DNA of 64,000 nucleotides, from the NCBI GenBank assembly GCA_023957835.1, contig JAMLGP010000001.1:1047575-1111574 (forward strand). The letters run 5' to 3'. The notes under the pieces were generated by a model that saw only the letters and a program-made list of their open reading frames with translations, was not told the DNA's origin and did no database searches. Numbering within the stretch: the first letter of the stretch is position 1; every line of letters begins with the position of its first letter. Below, piece after piece: positions 36,146 to 44,278 of the stretch. Origin of the DNA: Homoserinimonas sp. GTDB lineage: Bacteria; Actinomycetota; Actinomycetes; Actinomycetales; Microbacteriaceae. The position numbers and the translations under genes were made by a program.

Positions 36146-37168
36146 TCAGGAAGGCTTGCCGCTTGACTGCGCGGGCTTTCTGGACAGCAGTGCAGCGATT
36201 ACTCCGGCACCGGTTTCCGCATCGTCGACGGTGACCGCGAATCGCTTTCCGCCGCTGCGGGTGACCTCGATCGCCTTTCCTGAGGTGAGAATCACGCCGG
36301 TGCGCCCGTGTCCTCCCCAGCGCCAGCCCCAGCCGCCGAAGTCTCTCGAAGCGTTGACTTCGATTACCTGCACTGAGCGGATGTCACTTAGCGGGATGAC
36401 CGTCCCCGGCCAGCCGAGAATCCCCCTGACCACAAGCCCGCGTTCGTCTACCGCTATCCACCACCAGGTGTTCGTGACCACCAGAACGATCACAAACGCG
36501 AGGACAACGATCGGAAGCCAGGTCAGCTTGCCGGCAACCCACACGAGTACCGTCGCCCCGATGCAAACCACGAGAACTAAGCCGATCAGAATCAACCCTG
36601 CTGTTCCGAGCCGGGCCCGCTGCATCCAGGAGAGCCGCTCGCTCGGTGCGATTTCGACGCGCTCCGGAGTTTGACCGACGTCCGGCACCAGTTCGTATTT
36701 CGGAAGCAGAAACCAGGCGGCTACCGCGAGGGCACTGGCAAGTACAAGACCAAGCAGCAGGCTCGGGAGGACGTCGCCGGCCTTGTGCGCGTCATCCAGG
36801 CCGCGCTGGACTTCCAGTGATCCGAGAAATGCCACGGAAAGCATCGTGCTGAGCCAGACGCCGGTGACTGCAATCGCCTTTTGGGTCCAGTTGAGCCGAC
36901 CAGACGGGGTCAGCTTTGCGGTCGCGAACGCGGTGAAAATAGCAAAGAGAATCGTGATGATCAGCGGAGTGAAGATGAACAGCAGTGCCGGCCCGAACCC
37001 GTCAGGCCCGCTCGCGCTCGACCAGTGGACCGCGATCGGATCCGGGAGAGTCGGCAGCCAGACAAGCATGACGACAAAGGAAATCGCGGCAATCGCCAAC
37101 GGAACTGCGATACCGATAATTGCCGTTCTGATTCTGGTCGATCTGGAACTGTTCCACCCCCGATTCAC
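36146..37168 (-). CDS. DUF1648 membrane protein
   Basis: 340 residues with about six hydrophobic segments. The first block LVWLPTLPDPIAVHWSSASGPDGFGP is the DUF1648 signature (SdpI/YhdC-like family). The C-terminal third is a hydrophilic PH-like domain (LSDIRSVQVIEVNASRDFGGWGWRWGGHGRTGVIL). The ATG overlaps the GntR stop by 4 bp, a common pairing in Actinomycetota and Bacillota in which the small GntR represses its own two-gene unit. Function unknown, possibly envelope stress. Confidence 0.85.
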   Translation of the reverse strand: MNRGWNSSRSTRIRTAIIGIAVPLAIAAISFVVMLVWLPTLPDPIAVHWSSASGPDGFGPALLFIFTPLIITILFAIFTAFATAKLTPSGRLNWTQKAIAVTGVWLSTMLSVAFLGSLEVQRGLDDAHKAGDVLPSLLLGLVLASALAVAAWFLLPKYELVPDVGQTPERVEIAPSERLSWMQRARLGTAGLILIGLVLVVCIGATVLVWVAGKLTWLPIVVLAFVIVLVVTNTWWWIAVDERGLVVRGILGWPGTVIPLSDIRSVQVIEVNASRDFGGWGWRWGGHGRTGVILTSGKAIEVTRSGGKRFAVTVDDAETGAGVIAALLSRKPAQSSGKPS

Positions 37169-37518
37169 TGGTAGGCCTCTCTGACTTGGGCCGCCAGGGC
37201 GGCCGGTGGAATGCCGAGGCGTCTTGCCTCTTCGACGAGAGCGGACATGGCCGCGTTGAAATTCTGATATCCATCTGCGGGCGTCTGCGCGACTATCGCT
37301 CCTCTGCCCGGTCGCAGATCAATTAATCCTTCATCCCGAAGAACCTGATAGGCGCGAAGGACGGTATGAACATTGATGTCGAGAGACTTCGCAAGCTCTC
37401 TGGCCGGAGGCAGTCGATCACCGTGCTTTATCTTGCCTGCGATCGCAGCGGCCCGGATGCTCCCCGACAGCTGGTCGAAGATGGACACCCCCGAGCTCGG
37501 GTCGATCCTGAATAACAT
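37165..37518 (-). CDS. GntR-family regulator, YtrA subfamily
   Basis: 117 residues. A single winged helix-turn-helix (LPPARELAKSLDINVHTVLRAYQVLRDEGLIDLRPGRGAIV) and only a short C-terminal tail put it in the YtrA subfamily, which lacks a large ligand domain. It is co-transcribed with the DUF1648 gene. Members usually repress their own operon in response to envelope-active compounds. Confidence 0.9.
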   Translation of the reverse strand: MLFRIDPSSGVSIFDQLSGSIRAAAIAGKIKHGDRLPPARELAKSLDINVHTVLRAYQVLRDEGLIDLRPGRGAIVAQTPADGYQNFNAAMSALVEEARRLGIPPAALAAQVREAYQ

Positions 37519-37530
37519 AGTTCGATTGTA

Positions 37531-38085
37531 TTATTCTATTTCAACTAGCGCAAGTGCCTTTTCGACATAGTTGCGCAATGGCTCTCTCGAAGTCCCGCCG
37601 AGCGCCCACGCTCCCCAGGCCGCCGTCAAAGCCCCCGTGATCGAGTTCGCCCTGACCTGAAGCTCCAGTGAGCTTGCCGCACCGGGGGTTTCCCGTCTCG
37701 CAGCCCGGGTCAGCGCGGCCGAGAGCCTCGCAACTCTCGCTAGTCCGGAAGCAGTAATCTCCTCACTCGTTCCCATGGCCTCGGCCTGGGTCAGCGAAAG
37801 CGGAACGCGCTCGACCCCCACGGACTCGGCGATCTTGAGTATCGCCTCCCGTGTCCCAGCTTCCCCGTTCAGTTCCCGCTCAAGAGCCTCAATTGCGTTA
37901 TCAGCATCTATCCAAAGCAGATCGCTCTTCGATTCGAAGTAATTGAAGAAGGTTGCCCGGCTTACCCCGGCCCTCGCCGCGATCTCTTCGATCGTCGTGC
38001 CGGCATAGCTTTGCTCAAGAAACAACTCGGCGGCAGCCTCTTCGATCATTTGTCTCGAAGAGGACTTTGGTCTGCCCGGCGTCAT
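37531..38085 (-). CDS. TetR-family regulator divergent from MHS transporter
   Basis: 184 residues. The DNA-binding domain is GTTIEEIAARAGVSRATFFNYFESKSDLLW. The C-terminal domain has no assigned ligand. Divergent from the MFS gene 38168, with the perfect palindrome at 38125-38139 in the 82-bp gap. It most likely represses both itself and the transporter. Confidence 0.9.
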   Translation of the reverse strand: MTPGRPKSSSRQMIEEAAAELFLEQSYAGTTIEEIAARAGVSRATFFNYFESKSDLLWIDADNAIEALERELNGEAGTREAILKIAESVGVERVPLSLTQAEAMGTSEEITASGLARVARLSAALTRAARRETPGAASSLELQVRANSITGALTAAWGAWALGGTSREPLRNYVEKALALVEIE

Positions 38086-38124
38086 CTATTCCCTTTCCCC
38101 TTCAATTACCCCTATTATCATTTC

Positions 38125-38139
38125 TTGGACTCAGTCCAA
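38125..38139. promoter_or_regulatory. Operator TTGGACTCAGTCCAA
   Basis: A perfect 15-bp palindrome (TTGGAC-3-GTCCAA) 39 bp from the TetR start and 28 bp from the transporter start. A leftward promoter TTATTG-17-GATAAT overlaps it, so binding would block that promoter. Confidence 0.7.
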
Positions 38140-38167
38140 TAATCCAACTCAAGCTGAAAGGTGCCTT

Positions 38168-39490
38168 GTGGCGACCGTAGAACTCGAAACTGCGAAAGTA
38201 CAACCCTCCAAACCAAAAGTAGCCAGAAAGGTCGTCTGGGCATCCTTCGTCGGAACCTCCCTCGAATCGTATGACTTCTACGTCTTCGCATACTTCAGCG
38301 CGATCTTCAGCGCGCCGTTGTTCTTCCCCGAACAGGATCGAGCCACCGGAACGATTGCGTCGTTCCTGGTTCTCGCCCTGTCTTACTTTGTCAGGCCCCT
38401 CGGCGCGATCATCTTCGGCCACCTCGGCGATCGGATCGGTCGAAAGCGGACTCTCCTCTGGACGATCGGAATCATGGGAGTAGCAACCGGAGCTATCGGA
38501 ATCCTCCCCGATTACGGAAGCATTGGCATCTTTGCTCCGTTGCTGCTTGCTGTACTTCGAATTCTCCAGGGCTTATCGCTCGGTGGCGAGTGGGGCGGTG
38601 CGATCCTGCTTGCCACCGAGCACTCCAGCTACCGCAGGAGGGGCTTCTACGCCGCAATGCCGCAATTGGGCTCCCCCGTAGGCACGATTCTCACCGGCGC
38701 GATCTTCCTGTTGCTTACCTTTGTGCTGAGCCCCGAAGACATGCTCGCCTGGGGATGGCGAATCCCGTTCCTTCTCGCGTTCCCGCTTCTCGCGGTTTCC
38801 CTCTATTTGCGGCTTGCGATCGATGAGACCCCGGTGTTCACCGAGCTGCTCGATCACCAGCGCAGGTCGCGAATCCCGGCCCTGGATGTCATCCGCCGCC
38901 ACCCGGTTGCGGTCGTGGTCGCAATCGGCGCGGCCTTGCTAGGCATCGGCTCGTACTCACTCATGAACACCTACACGATGGCCTACGGAGTGACCGTCCT
39001 CGGATTCTCAGCTCAGGACCTGTTCGAGGCGACTCTGATCGGAAGTATGCTCCAGTTGATTACGATTCCGGCCTTCGGACTGCTCGCTACTCGCATCGGC
39101 TCCGCGAGACTCGTCGCTCTGGGTGCACTTGGAACCTTGCTTATCACCTTCCCCATGTACTGGATGCTGCAGTTCGCGACCTTCCCGATTCTCGTCGGCA
39201 CCATGATCGTGGGCGGCATTCTGCCGACCATGGCGTGGGCGGGACTCGGCGGACTCATGTCGGACCTGTTCAGCGGACCGGTTCGATACAGCGCTCTGTC
39301 GATTGCCTACAGCATTGCCGCGGTAATTTCTGGAGTGATCCCGCTGCTTACCGCCCAGCTTTCCGAGGTAACAAATGCCGCCTGGTGGCATCCCGGCCTG
39401 ATACTTGCAGTGTTGTCTGTGGTCACTTTGGCCTCTGCCTGGTACGCGCAAAAGCTTCGGGTACCTGAGGAGATTTCAGATACTCCCTGA
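38168..39490 (+). CDS. MFS transporter, metabolite:proton symporter (MHS) family
   Basis: 440 residues, 12 hydrophobic segments. The N-terminus SFVGTSLESYDFYVFAYFSAIF and the loop GHLGDRIGRKRTLL are hallmarks of the MHS family (ProP, KgtP, ShiA). GLSLGGEWGGAILLATEH is also typical. It imports an organic acid or betaine with protons. The substrate is not evident. The GTG start has AAAGG 6 nt upstream. Control by the divergent TetR is probable. The neighbouring terminator isolates it from the next gene. Confidence 0.9.
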   Translation: MATVELETAKVQPSKPKVARKVVWASFVGTSLESYDFYVFAYFSAIFSAPLFFPEQDRATGTIASFLVLALSYFVRPLGAIIFGHLGDRIGRKRTLLWTIGIMGVATGAIGILPDYGSIGIFAPLLLAVLRILQGLSLGGEWGGAILLATEHSSYRRRGFYAAMPQLGSPVGTILTGAIFLLLTFVLSPEDMLAWGWRIPFLLAFPLLAVSLYLRLAIDETPVFTELLDHQRRSRIPALDVIRRHPVAVVVAIGAALLGIGSYSLMNTYTMAYGVTVLGFSAQDLFEATLIGSMLQLITIPAFGLLATRIGSARLVALGALGTLLITFPMYWMLQFATFPILVGTMIVGGILPTMAWAGLGGLMSDLFSGPVRYSALSIAYSIAAVISGVIPLLTAQLSEVTNAAWWHPGLILAVLSVVTLASAWYAQKLRVPEEISDTP

Positions 39491-39513
39491 TCGGGTTCGC
39501 CCCGCTTAGGGCA

Positions 39514-39555
39514 GGGCGCGGAAGGTCGGTACTGGTGCTCCGATCTTCCGCGCCC
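39514..39555 (+). terminator. Strong hairpin terminator after MHS transporter
   Basis: A 16-bp stem with one G-U pair (arms 39514-39529 and 39540-39555) and a 10-nt loop, 24 bp after the stop. Confidence 0.8.
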
Positions 39556-39619
39556 GACTTGTAGCAATTTGCACCTCAATTCCGGTACAGTTTCCCCCAT
39601 TCCAAATTGAGGGGACCCA

Positions 39620-40237
39620 ATGGGCGAAGACACTCCAACCGTTCGACTGGACGCCGCGGGATCGGATTCCGGAAAGAAGACCGACCGGTCAAAGACGCTG
39701 GTCATTGTGCTTGCAATCATCGGTGTGATCCTGCTGGTAGCGGTCGCCGCACTCCTAACCCTGATTTTCTCAGGCGCCCTGAATCAACCGGCCCAGCAGC
39801 CGGGGGCCGTCGAAACACCGCAGTCTCAATCGCCGAGTCCTAGTGATGAACCAAGCGAGACCCCAAGCGAGACGCCAAGTTCGAGCCCCAGTGAGTCCCC
39901 GAGCTCAACTCCAAGTCCAAGCGCGACCCAGTCGAATCCCCCGGTTGCAACTGGACCGGTTTTCAACAGCTTTTCTCCGGCGAACAACAAGTCGGTCGGT
40001 TGTACGAATGATTCCGACTCGATCCCGGTGACCTTCACCTGGACGAGCACGGGAGCGAACGAGGCTGCTATCGGCGTCGGTACGTATGACGCCTTTGCGG
40101 GTGCCTACGAGACCGGGCTTCCGGCATCCGGTTCCTACGTTCTCAACTATCAATGCAGCAACGCCACGCAGATCTACACGGTGAGTATCCGCGGAAACAG
40201 CGGTCAAGCCAACAAGTCAATAACGCTCAAGCGCTGA
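39620..40237 (+). CDS. Membrane-anchored extracellular protein with Ser/Pro stalk
   Basis: 205 residues. A cytoplasmic N-terminus (about 25) leads to one transmembrane helix (TLVIVLAIIGVILLVAVAALLTLIF), then a stalk of PSET/PSSS tetrapeptides and a 90-residue domain with two cysteines (VGCTNDSD, LNYQCSNAT) that looks like a small beta-sandwich (VTFTWTSTGANEAAIGVGTYD). Topology is type II with the domain outside. Family unknown. AGGGGA precedes the ATG by 5 nt. Confidence 0.75.
   Translation: MGEDTPTVRLDAAGSDSGKKTDRSKTLVIVLAIIGVILLVAVAALLTLIFSGALNQPAQQPGAVETPQSQSPSPSDEPSETPSETPSSSPSESPSSTPSPSATQSNPPVATGPVFNSFSPANNKSVGCTNDSDSIPVTFTWTSTGANEAAIGVGTYDAFAGAYETGLPASGSYVLNYQCSNATQIYTVSIRGNSGQANKSITLKR
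39851..39922. repeat. Six 12-bp units coding the Ser/Pro stalk
   Basis: Consecutive 12-bp units start with CCAAGC or a close variant. The first two differ in one base, and later ones decay. They code PSET-like tetrapeptides. Confidence 0.7.
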
Positions 40238-40339
40238 ATTTCGAGACCTAATTCCGCACAGATTAGGATGTGAGCACAACCTCACATTCAGGCACCTTTC
40301 CATTGACACGGTGTCGCCTATATCGAATCGGAGTCTGCC

Positions 40340-42901
40340 ATGACGAGCGCCATCCCGGAAAAGCCCGCCCTAGAGGGTCTTGAAAGCAAGTGGGAAGAAC
40401 ACTGGGAGGCGAACGGGGTATACCGATTCGATCGGACAAAAGCCACTCGTGAAAACGTCTATTCGATCGACAGTCCGCCGCCCACCGCCTCCGGCTCGCT
40501 GCACATCGGCCACGTCTTCAGCTACACCCACATGGACCTCTCCGCGAGATTCCAGCGCATGCGAGGAAAGCAGCTTTTCTACCCAATGGGCTGGGACGAC
40601 AACGGCTTGCCAACCGAGCGTCGGGTGCAGAACTACTACGGAGTCCGCTGCGATCCGAGTCTGGCTTACGACCCCGACTTCACTCCCCCGTTCGAAGGCG
40701 GAGACAACAAGAGCGCTAAGGCGGCCGATCAGGTGCCGATTTCCAGGCGCAACTTCATCGAGCTCTGCGAGAAACTAACCGTCGAGGACGAAAAGCAGTT
40801 CGAGGCCCTGTGGCGCACCCTCGGGCTCTCGGTCGACTGGACCCAGACCTACCGCACGATCGGCGACGAAGCCCAGACAGCCGCTCAACGCGCCTTTCTT
40901 CGCAACCTCGCACGAGGGGAGGCACACCGCTCAGAAGCTCCGACTCTTTGGGACGTTACCTTCCGCACTGCGGTTGCCCAGGCGGAGCTCGAGGACAAGG
41001 AAGTGCCGGGAGCCTTCCATCGAGTTGCCTTCAGAAAGGCGGACGGCAGCCCGCTCTACATTGAAACGACCCGGCCGGAGCTCATTCCCGCCTGCGTTGC
41101 GCTGGTCGCGCATCCGGATGACAAGCGCTACCAGCCGCTGTTCGGTACGACCGTTTTCACGCCGATTTTCGGTGTCGAAGTGCCGGTAGTCGCACACCAC
41201 CTGGCCCAGCCGGACAAGGGAAGCGGAATCGCCATGATCTGCACCTTCGGAGACGTAACCGACGTCGTTTGGTGGCGAGAACTCGACCTGCCGAACCGCA
41301 CGATCATCGGCCGCGACGGACGCATCATCGACGAGCCGCCATCGGCCATCGAGAGCGAGTCGGGAAAGGTCGCCTACGCGGAACTGGCCGGCAAGACGGT
41401 GTTCAGCGCGAAAGCCAGAGTGGTTGAGCTGCTTCGCGAGAGCGGGGATCTCGACGGGGAGCCTCGTCCGATCAGCCACGCGGTCAAGTTCTACGAAAAG
41501 GGCGACAAGCCGCTCGAGATCGTAAGCACGATGCAGTGGTACATCAAGAACGGCGCTCGCGATGAGGCGCTTAGGGATGCCCTGATTGAGCGGGGTCGCG
41601 AGGTCGACTTCATCCCCGAGTTCATGAGGGTGCGTTACGAGAACTGGGTCGGCGGTCTAACCGGCGACTGGCTCATTTCGAGGCAGCGCTTCTTCGGAGT
41701 ACCGATTCCGGTCTGGTATCGGTTAGACAAAAACGGAGAACCCGGCGAGGTCCTGGTTCCGTCGGAGGAAGCTCTGCCGGTAGACCCGTCTTCGGATGTT
41801 CCTCCCGGCTTCGCGGAATCCCAGCGCGGCGAACCGGGCGGCTTCGTAGGCGAGCTCGACATTATGGACACCTGGGCGACCTCATCGCTAACCCCCCAAA
41901 TCGCCGGCGGCTGGGAGCGGGATCCGGAGCTTTTCAAGCTCGTGTTCCCCTACTCGCTGCGCAGCCAGGGGCAGGACATTATTCGCACCTGGCTGTTTTC
42001 GACGGTGCTTCGCGCTCACCTTGAGCAGGGCTCGATCCCGTGGAAGCATGCGGGGCTCAGCGGGTTCATTGTCGACCCGGATCGAAAGAAGATGTCGAAG
42101 TCGAAGGGCAATGTCGTCACTCCTTCCGCAATGCTCGAAGAGCACGGTTCGGATGCCGTGCGCTACTGGGCTTCGACCGCAAGACTCGGCACCGACGCGG
42201 CCTTCGACCCGCAAAATCCGAAGCAAATGAAGATCGGCCGCAGGCTCGCAATCAAGGTGCTCAATGCCTCAAAGTTCGTGTACTCGCTCGAGCCTGAAAC
42301 AGCGCGACTGCCGCTTGAAATCGGCAACGTTTCCGAGCCTCTCGACCTCGACATGCTCGCAGAGCTCGACGAGGTGGTGCGAATCGCAACCTCGGCACTC
42401 GAGGCTTATGATCATGCTCGAGCACTCGAGGCAAGCGAGCAGTTCTTCTGGACTTTCTGCGACGACTACCTCGAACTCGTAAAAGACAGGGCGTACGGAG
42501 CCGCGGGCGAGAAAGGGCAGCAGTCGGCAATCACCGCTCTGAAGCTCGCTCTCGAGACTTTGCTCAGGCTCTTCGCTCCCGTACTCTCCTTTGCGACCGA
42601 AGAAGTGTGGTCCTGGACGCATGACGGTTCAATCCACGTTGCACCCTGGCCGGTTCCGTTCGGAGAACTCGAGCGCACCGGACTGCTCGGGCTGGTTGGC
42701 GCTGCACTGATCGACATCCGGCGGGCGAAGACCGATGCGAAGGCCTCGCAGAAGACGCAGGTGATCAGGGCGAAAATTGCCGGGCCCGCGCTGATTGAGC
42801 GGGCATCCGGGGATCTGAAGGCTGTCGGTCGAATCGACGAACTCGAATTCGAAGAGGCCGAAGAAGTCTCGGTGGTTTCGATCGAACTCGCGGAAGCCTG
42901 A
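40340..42901 (+). CDS. valS: Valyl-tRNA synthetase
   Basis: 853 residues. Class I motifs are GSLHIGHVFSYTHMD and KKMSKSKGNVVTP. PMGWDDNGLPTERRVQNYYG is the valine-specific segment in the short-type ValRS found in many Actinomycetota. The CP1 editing domain is present, and the usual C-terminal coiled coil is short or missing, consistent with the 853-residue length. GGAG lies 6 nt before the ATG. I find no T-box upstream. A TTGACA (40303-40308) is a possible -35. Confidence 0.96.
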   Translation: MTSAIPEKPALEGLESKWEEHWEANGVYRFDRTKATRENVYSIDSPPPTASGSLHIGHVFSYTHMDLSARFQRMRGKQLFYPMGWDDNGLPTERRVQNYYGVRCDPSLAYDPDFTPPFEGGDNKSAKAADQVPISRRNFIELCEKLTVEDEKQFEALWRTLGLSVDWTQTYRTIGDEAQTAAQRAFLRNLARGEAHRSEAPTLWDVTFRTAVAQAELEDKEVPGAFHRVAFRKADGSPLYIETTRPELIPACVALVAHPDDKRYQPLFGTTVFTPIFGVEVPVVAHHLAQPDKGSGIAMICTFGDVTDVVWWRELDLPNRTIIGRDGRIIDEPPSAIESESGKVAYAELAGKTVFSAKARVVELLRESGDLDGEPRPISHAVKFYEKGDKPLEIVSTMQWYIKNGARDEALRDALIERGREVDFIPEFMRVRYENWVGGLTGDWLISRQRFFGVPIPVWYRLDKNGEPGEVLVPSEEALPVDPSSDVPPGFAESQRGEPGGFVGELDIMDTWATSSLTPQIAGGWERDPELFKLVFPYSLRSQGQDIIRTWLFSTVLRAHLEQGSIPWKHAGLSGFIVDPDRKKMSKSKGNVVTPSAMLEEHGSDAVRYWASTARLGTDAAFDPQNPKQMKIGRRLAIKVLNASKFVYSLEPETARLPLEIGNVSEPLDLDMLAELDEVVRIATSALEAYDHARALEASEQFFWTFCDDYLELVKDRAYGAAGEKGQQSAITALKLALETLLRLFAPVLSFATEEVWSWTHDGSIHVAPWPVPFGELERTGLLGLVGAALIDIRRAKTDAKASQKTQVIRAKIAGPALIERASGDLKAVGRIDELEFEEAEEVSVVSIELAEA

Positions 42902-42902
42902 A

Positions 42903-43169
42903 GTGCTGCTCGGGACGAGGTGGGCAGCAGGAGCGCAGCCTCCTGGCCGGTTGAGCCCGGAGTTCATCGAGGCAATTCGGGGCGTCGAGCAAACCCTGCC
43001 AGAACCGGCGGCGCTCCACTGGACCCTCACCTGGCTGGAGGGCAGGCCGGTGGCAGAACTTGACCCGGCCGGTCCGGAGGATGAGCCCATCGCAGTGAGA
43101 GTCAATCCGGCAACAGGGGCTCCGGAAGTTAAAAGGGGCGACCCCGGCGAGGAGTGGGCGGAGGAGTAG
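42903..43169 (+). CDS. Small conserved actinobacterial protein downstream of valS
   Basis: 88 residues, soluble. The pattern GTRW, then a segment of LSPEFIEAIRGVEQTLPEP, then WTLTWLEGRPVAELD recurs in hypothetical proteins of Microbacteriaceae as I recall them, but the family has no function. The GTG start is one base past the valS stop. Confidence 0.65.
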   Translation: MLLGTRWAAGAQPPGRLSPEFIEAIRGVEQTLPEPAALHWTLTWLEGRPVAELDPAGPEDEPIAVRVNPATGAPEVKRGDPGEEWAEE

Positions 43170-43234
43170 TCTCTTGGACTTGCACTCCACCCCTCGCCGG
43201 GGTCGACATCCAGGGTCTGGCGCGAGTTGTTCGG

Positions 43235-43459
43235 TCAGACTCCGAAGCGCTGCATGCGGCGCCTGGCTTCGACCTCGCGCCGAACGAGAGCCTCTTCAGA
43301 CTCGCGCAGTCTGAGGTTTTCCGAGTGTGCGAAGGTACCTTCCGCGTTGAACGCGGGGTCCTGCTTCCGCGACCAGTTGACCAGTGCGATTCCGAGGTTT
43401 TCGGCAATCCGGATCGGGCCGTGGCTGCGGGGGCTCAGTTCGGCTGCTGTGCTTGACAT
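43235..43459 (-). CDS. Small charged protein downstream of the ArsR-like regulator
   Basis: 74 residues from the chosen ATG, which has GAGG 8 nt upstream. An alternative ATG at 43534 overlaps the regulator stop by 4 bp and would add 25 polar residues. The sequence contains ALVNWSRKQDP and an Arg/Glu-rich C-terminal helix (RLRESEEALVRREVEARRR). Not recognised. It is in the same transcription unit as the regulator. Confidence 0.55.
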   Translation of the reverse strand: MSSTAAELSPRSHGPIRIAENLGIALVNWSRKQDPAFNAEGTFAHSENLRLRESEEALVRREVEARRRMQRFGV

Positions 43460-43530
43460 GTATCTCACCTCGTTTCTGTTCTGGTCGGTGCGGTTGGTGC
43501 TCTTATGGATTGAAATTGGTGCTGTAAGTG

Positions 43531-44169
43531 TCATTTCTCTTCCTCACGTTTCTGGGTTGTAATTTCTTCCCCGTCTACAACGGGGAAAGCATTGATTTGG
43601 ATCTGGACCGGGCGAGAACCTTCGGTTCTCTGGTTGCGGTGCTTCTCGGCAAATTTCGCAGCAAGCTTCGCGATCTTCTCCGCGAACTCGGCGAGTTCCC
43701 GGTTGGTGACGAACACGTTAGTCACGCTGATCATGCTCGCTTCAATCCAATCCTTCGATAGCGAGCCCTCTCCCTTGTCAAGAAAATCTGCGAGCGTCCG
43801 TTCGCGGTTGTTGGACCACTCCTTCATTACAAGCTGGGTGGCTTCCTTGCCGGCCGCGGACTCGGCGGCAACATCGAGGCCCAGGTTGACTGCACCGGGC
43901 ACCCGCTCCCACCAGCGCTCGCGACCAACTCCCTTGCCTTCGACCTCCCGAACGAATCCGTGCTTTTCAAGCTGCCGCAAGTGGTAGCTGGTTGCACCGC
44001 TGGATTCGCCCAGGCGCTCGGCGAGGCCGCTCGCTGTGAATTCCCCGTAGGTCGAAAGGACATCGAAGATCTTCACCCGCAGCGGATGTGCGAGCGCCTT
44101 AAGAGACTCCAGGTCGATAGTGCGGACCGGCCGCGTTTCCATCGACTCGAGGTCTTCGTTATTGCTCAT
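43531..44169 (-). CDS. ArsR-like winged-helix regulator
   Basis: 212 residues. The N-terminal HTH_20/ArsR domain reads LESLKALAHPLRVKIFDVLSTYGEFTASGLAERLGESSGATSYHLRQLEKHGFV. The C-terminal 120 residues form an alpha-helical domain without metal-ligand cysteines. It is divergent from the M3 peptidase gene, with phased TTTGCAA repeats between them that are its likely operator. ATG 44169 is preferred, an upstream in-frame start would lie inside those repeats. Confidence 0.88.
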   Translation of the reverse strand: MSNNEDLESMETRPVRTIDLESLKALAHPLRVKIFDVLSTYGEFTASGLAERLGESSGATSYHLRQLEKHGFVREVEGKGVGRERWWERVPGAVNLGLDVAAESAAGKEATQLVMKEWSNNRERTLADFLDKGEGSLSKDWIEASMISVTNVFVTNRELAEFAEKIAKLAAKFAEKHRNQRTEGSRPVQIQINAFPVVDGEEITTQKREEEK

Positions 44170-44185
44170 GTATCCAAAGATACCA

Positions 44186-44235
44186 TTGCAAAGACTTCTT
44201 TGCAACTATTTCTTTGCAAGGCTCTCTTTGCAAAG
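44186..44235. promoter_or_regulatory. Phased CTTTGCAA operator array
   Basis: TTGCAAAG (44186-44193) is followed by CTTTGCAA at 44198, 44212 and 44226. The last three are exactly 14 bp apart, and the first pair forms an 8-4-8 inverted repeat. The array lies between the ArsR-like gene and dcp. Confidence 0.75.
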
Positions 44236-44278
44236 GTTTGTGGCGATTCCAATCGCTCTAAACGCCTAGGGTTTAACC

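Noticed and set aside
40238-40339. Possible T-box or attenuator in front of valS
   Set aside because: The region has a short ATGTGAG/CTCACAT stem and a GACACGGTGTC palindrome but no T-box sequence and no T-rich terminator.
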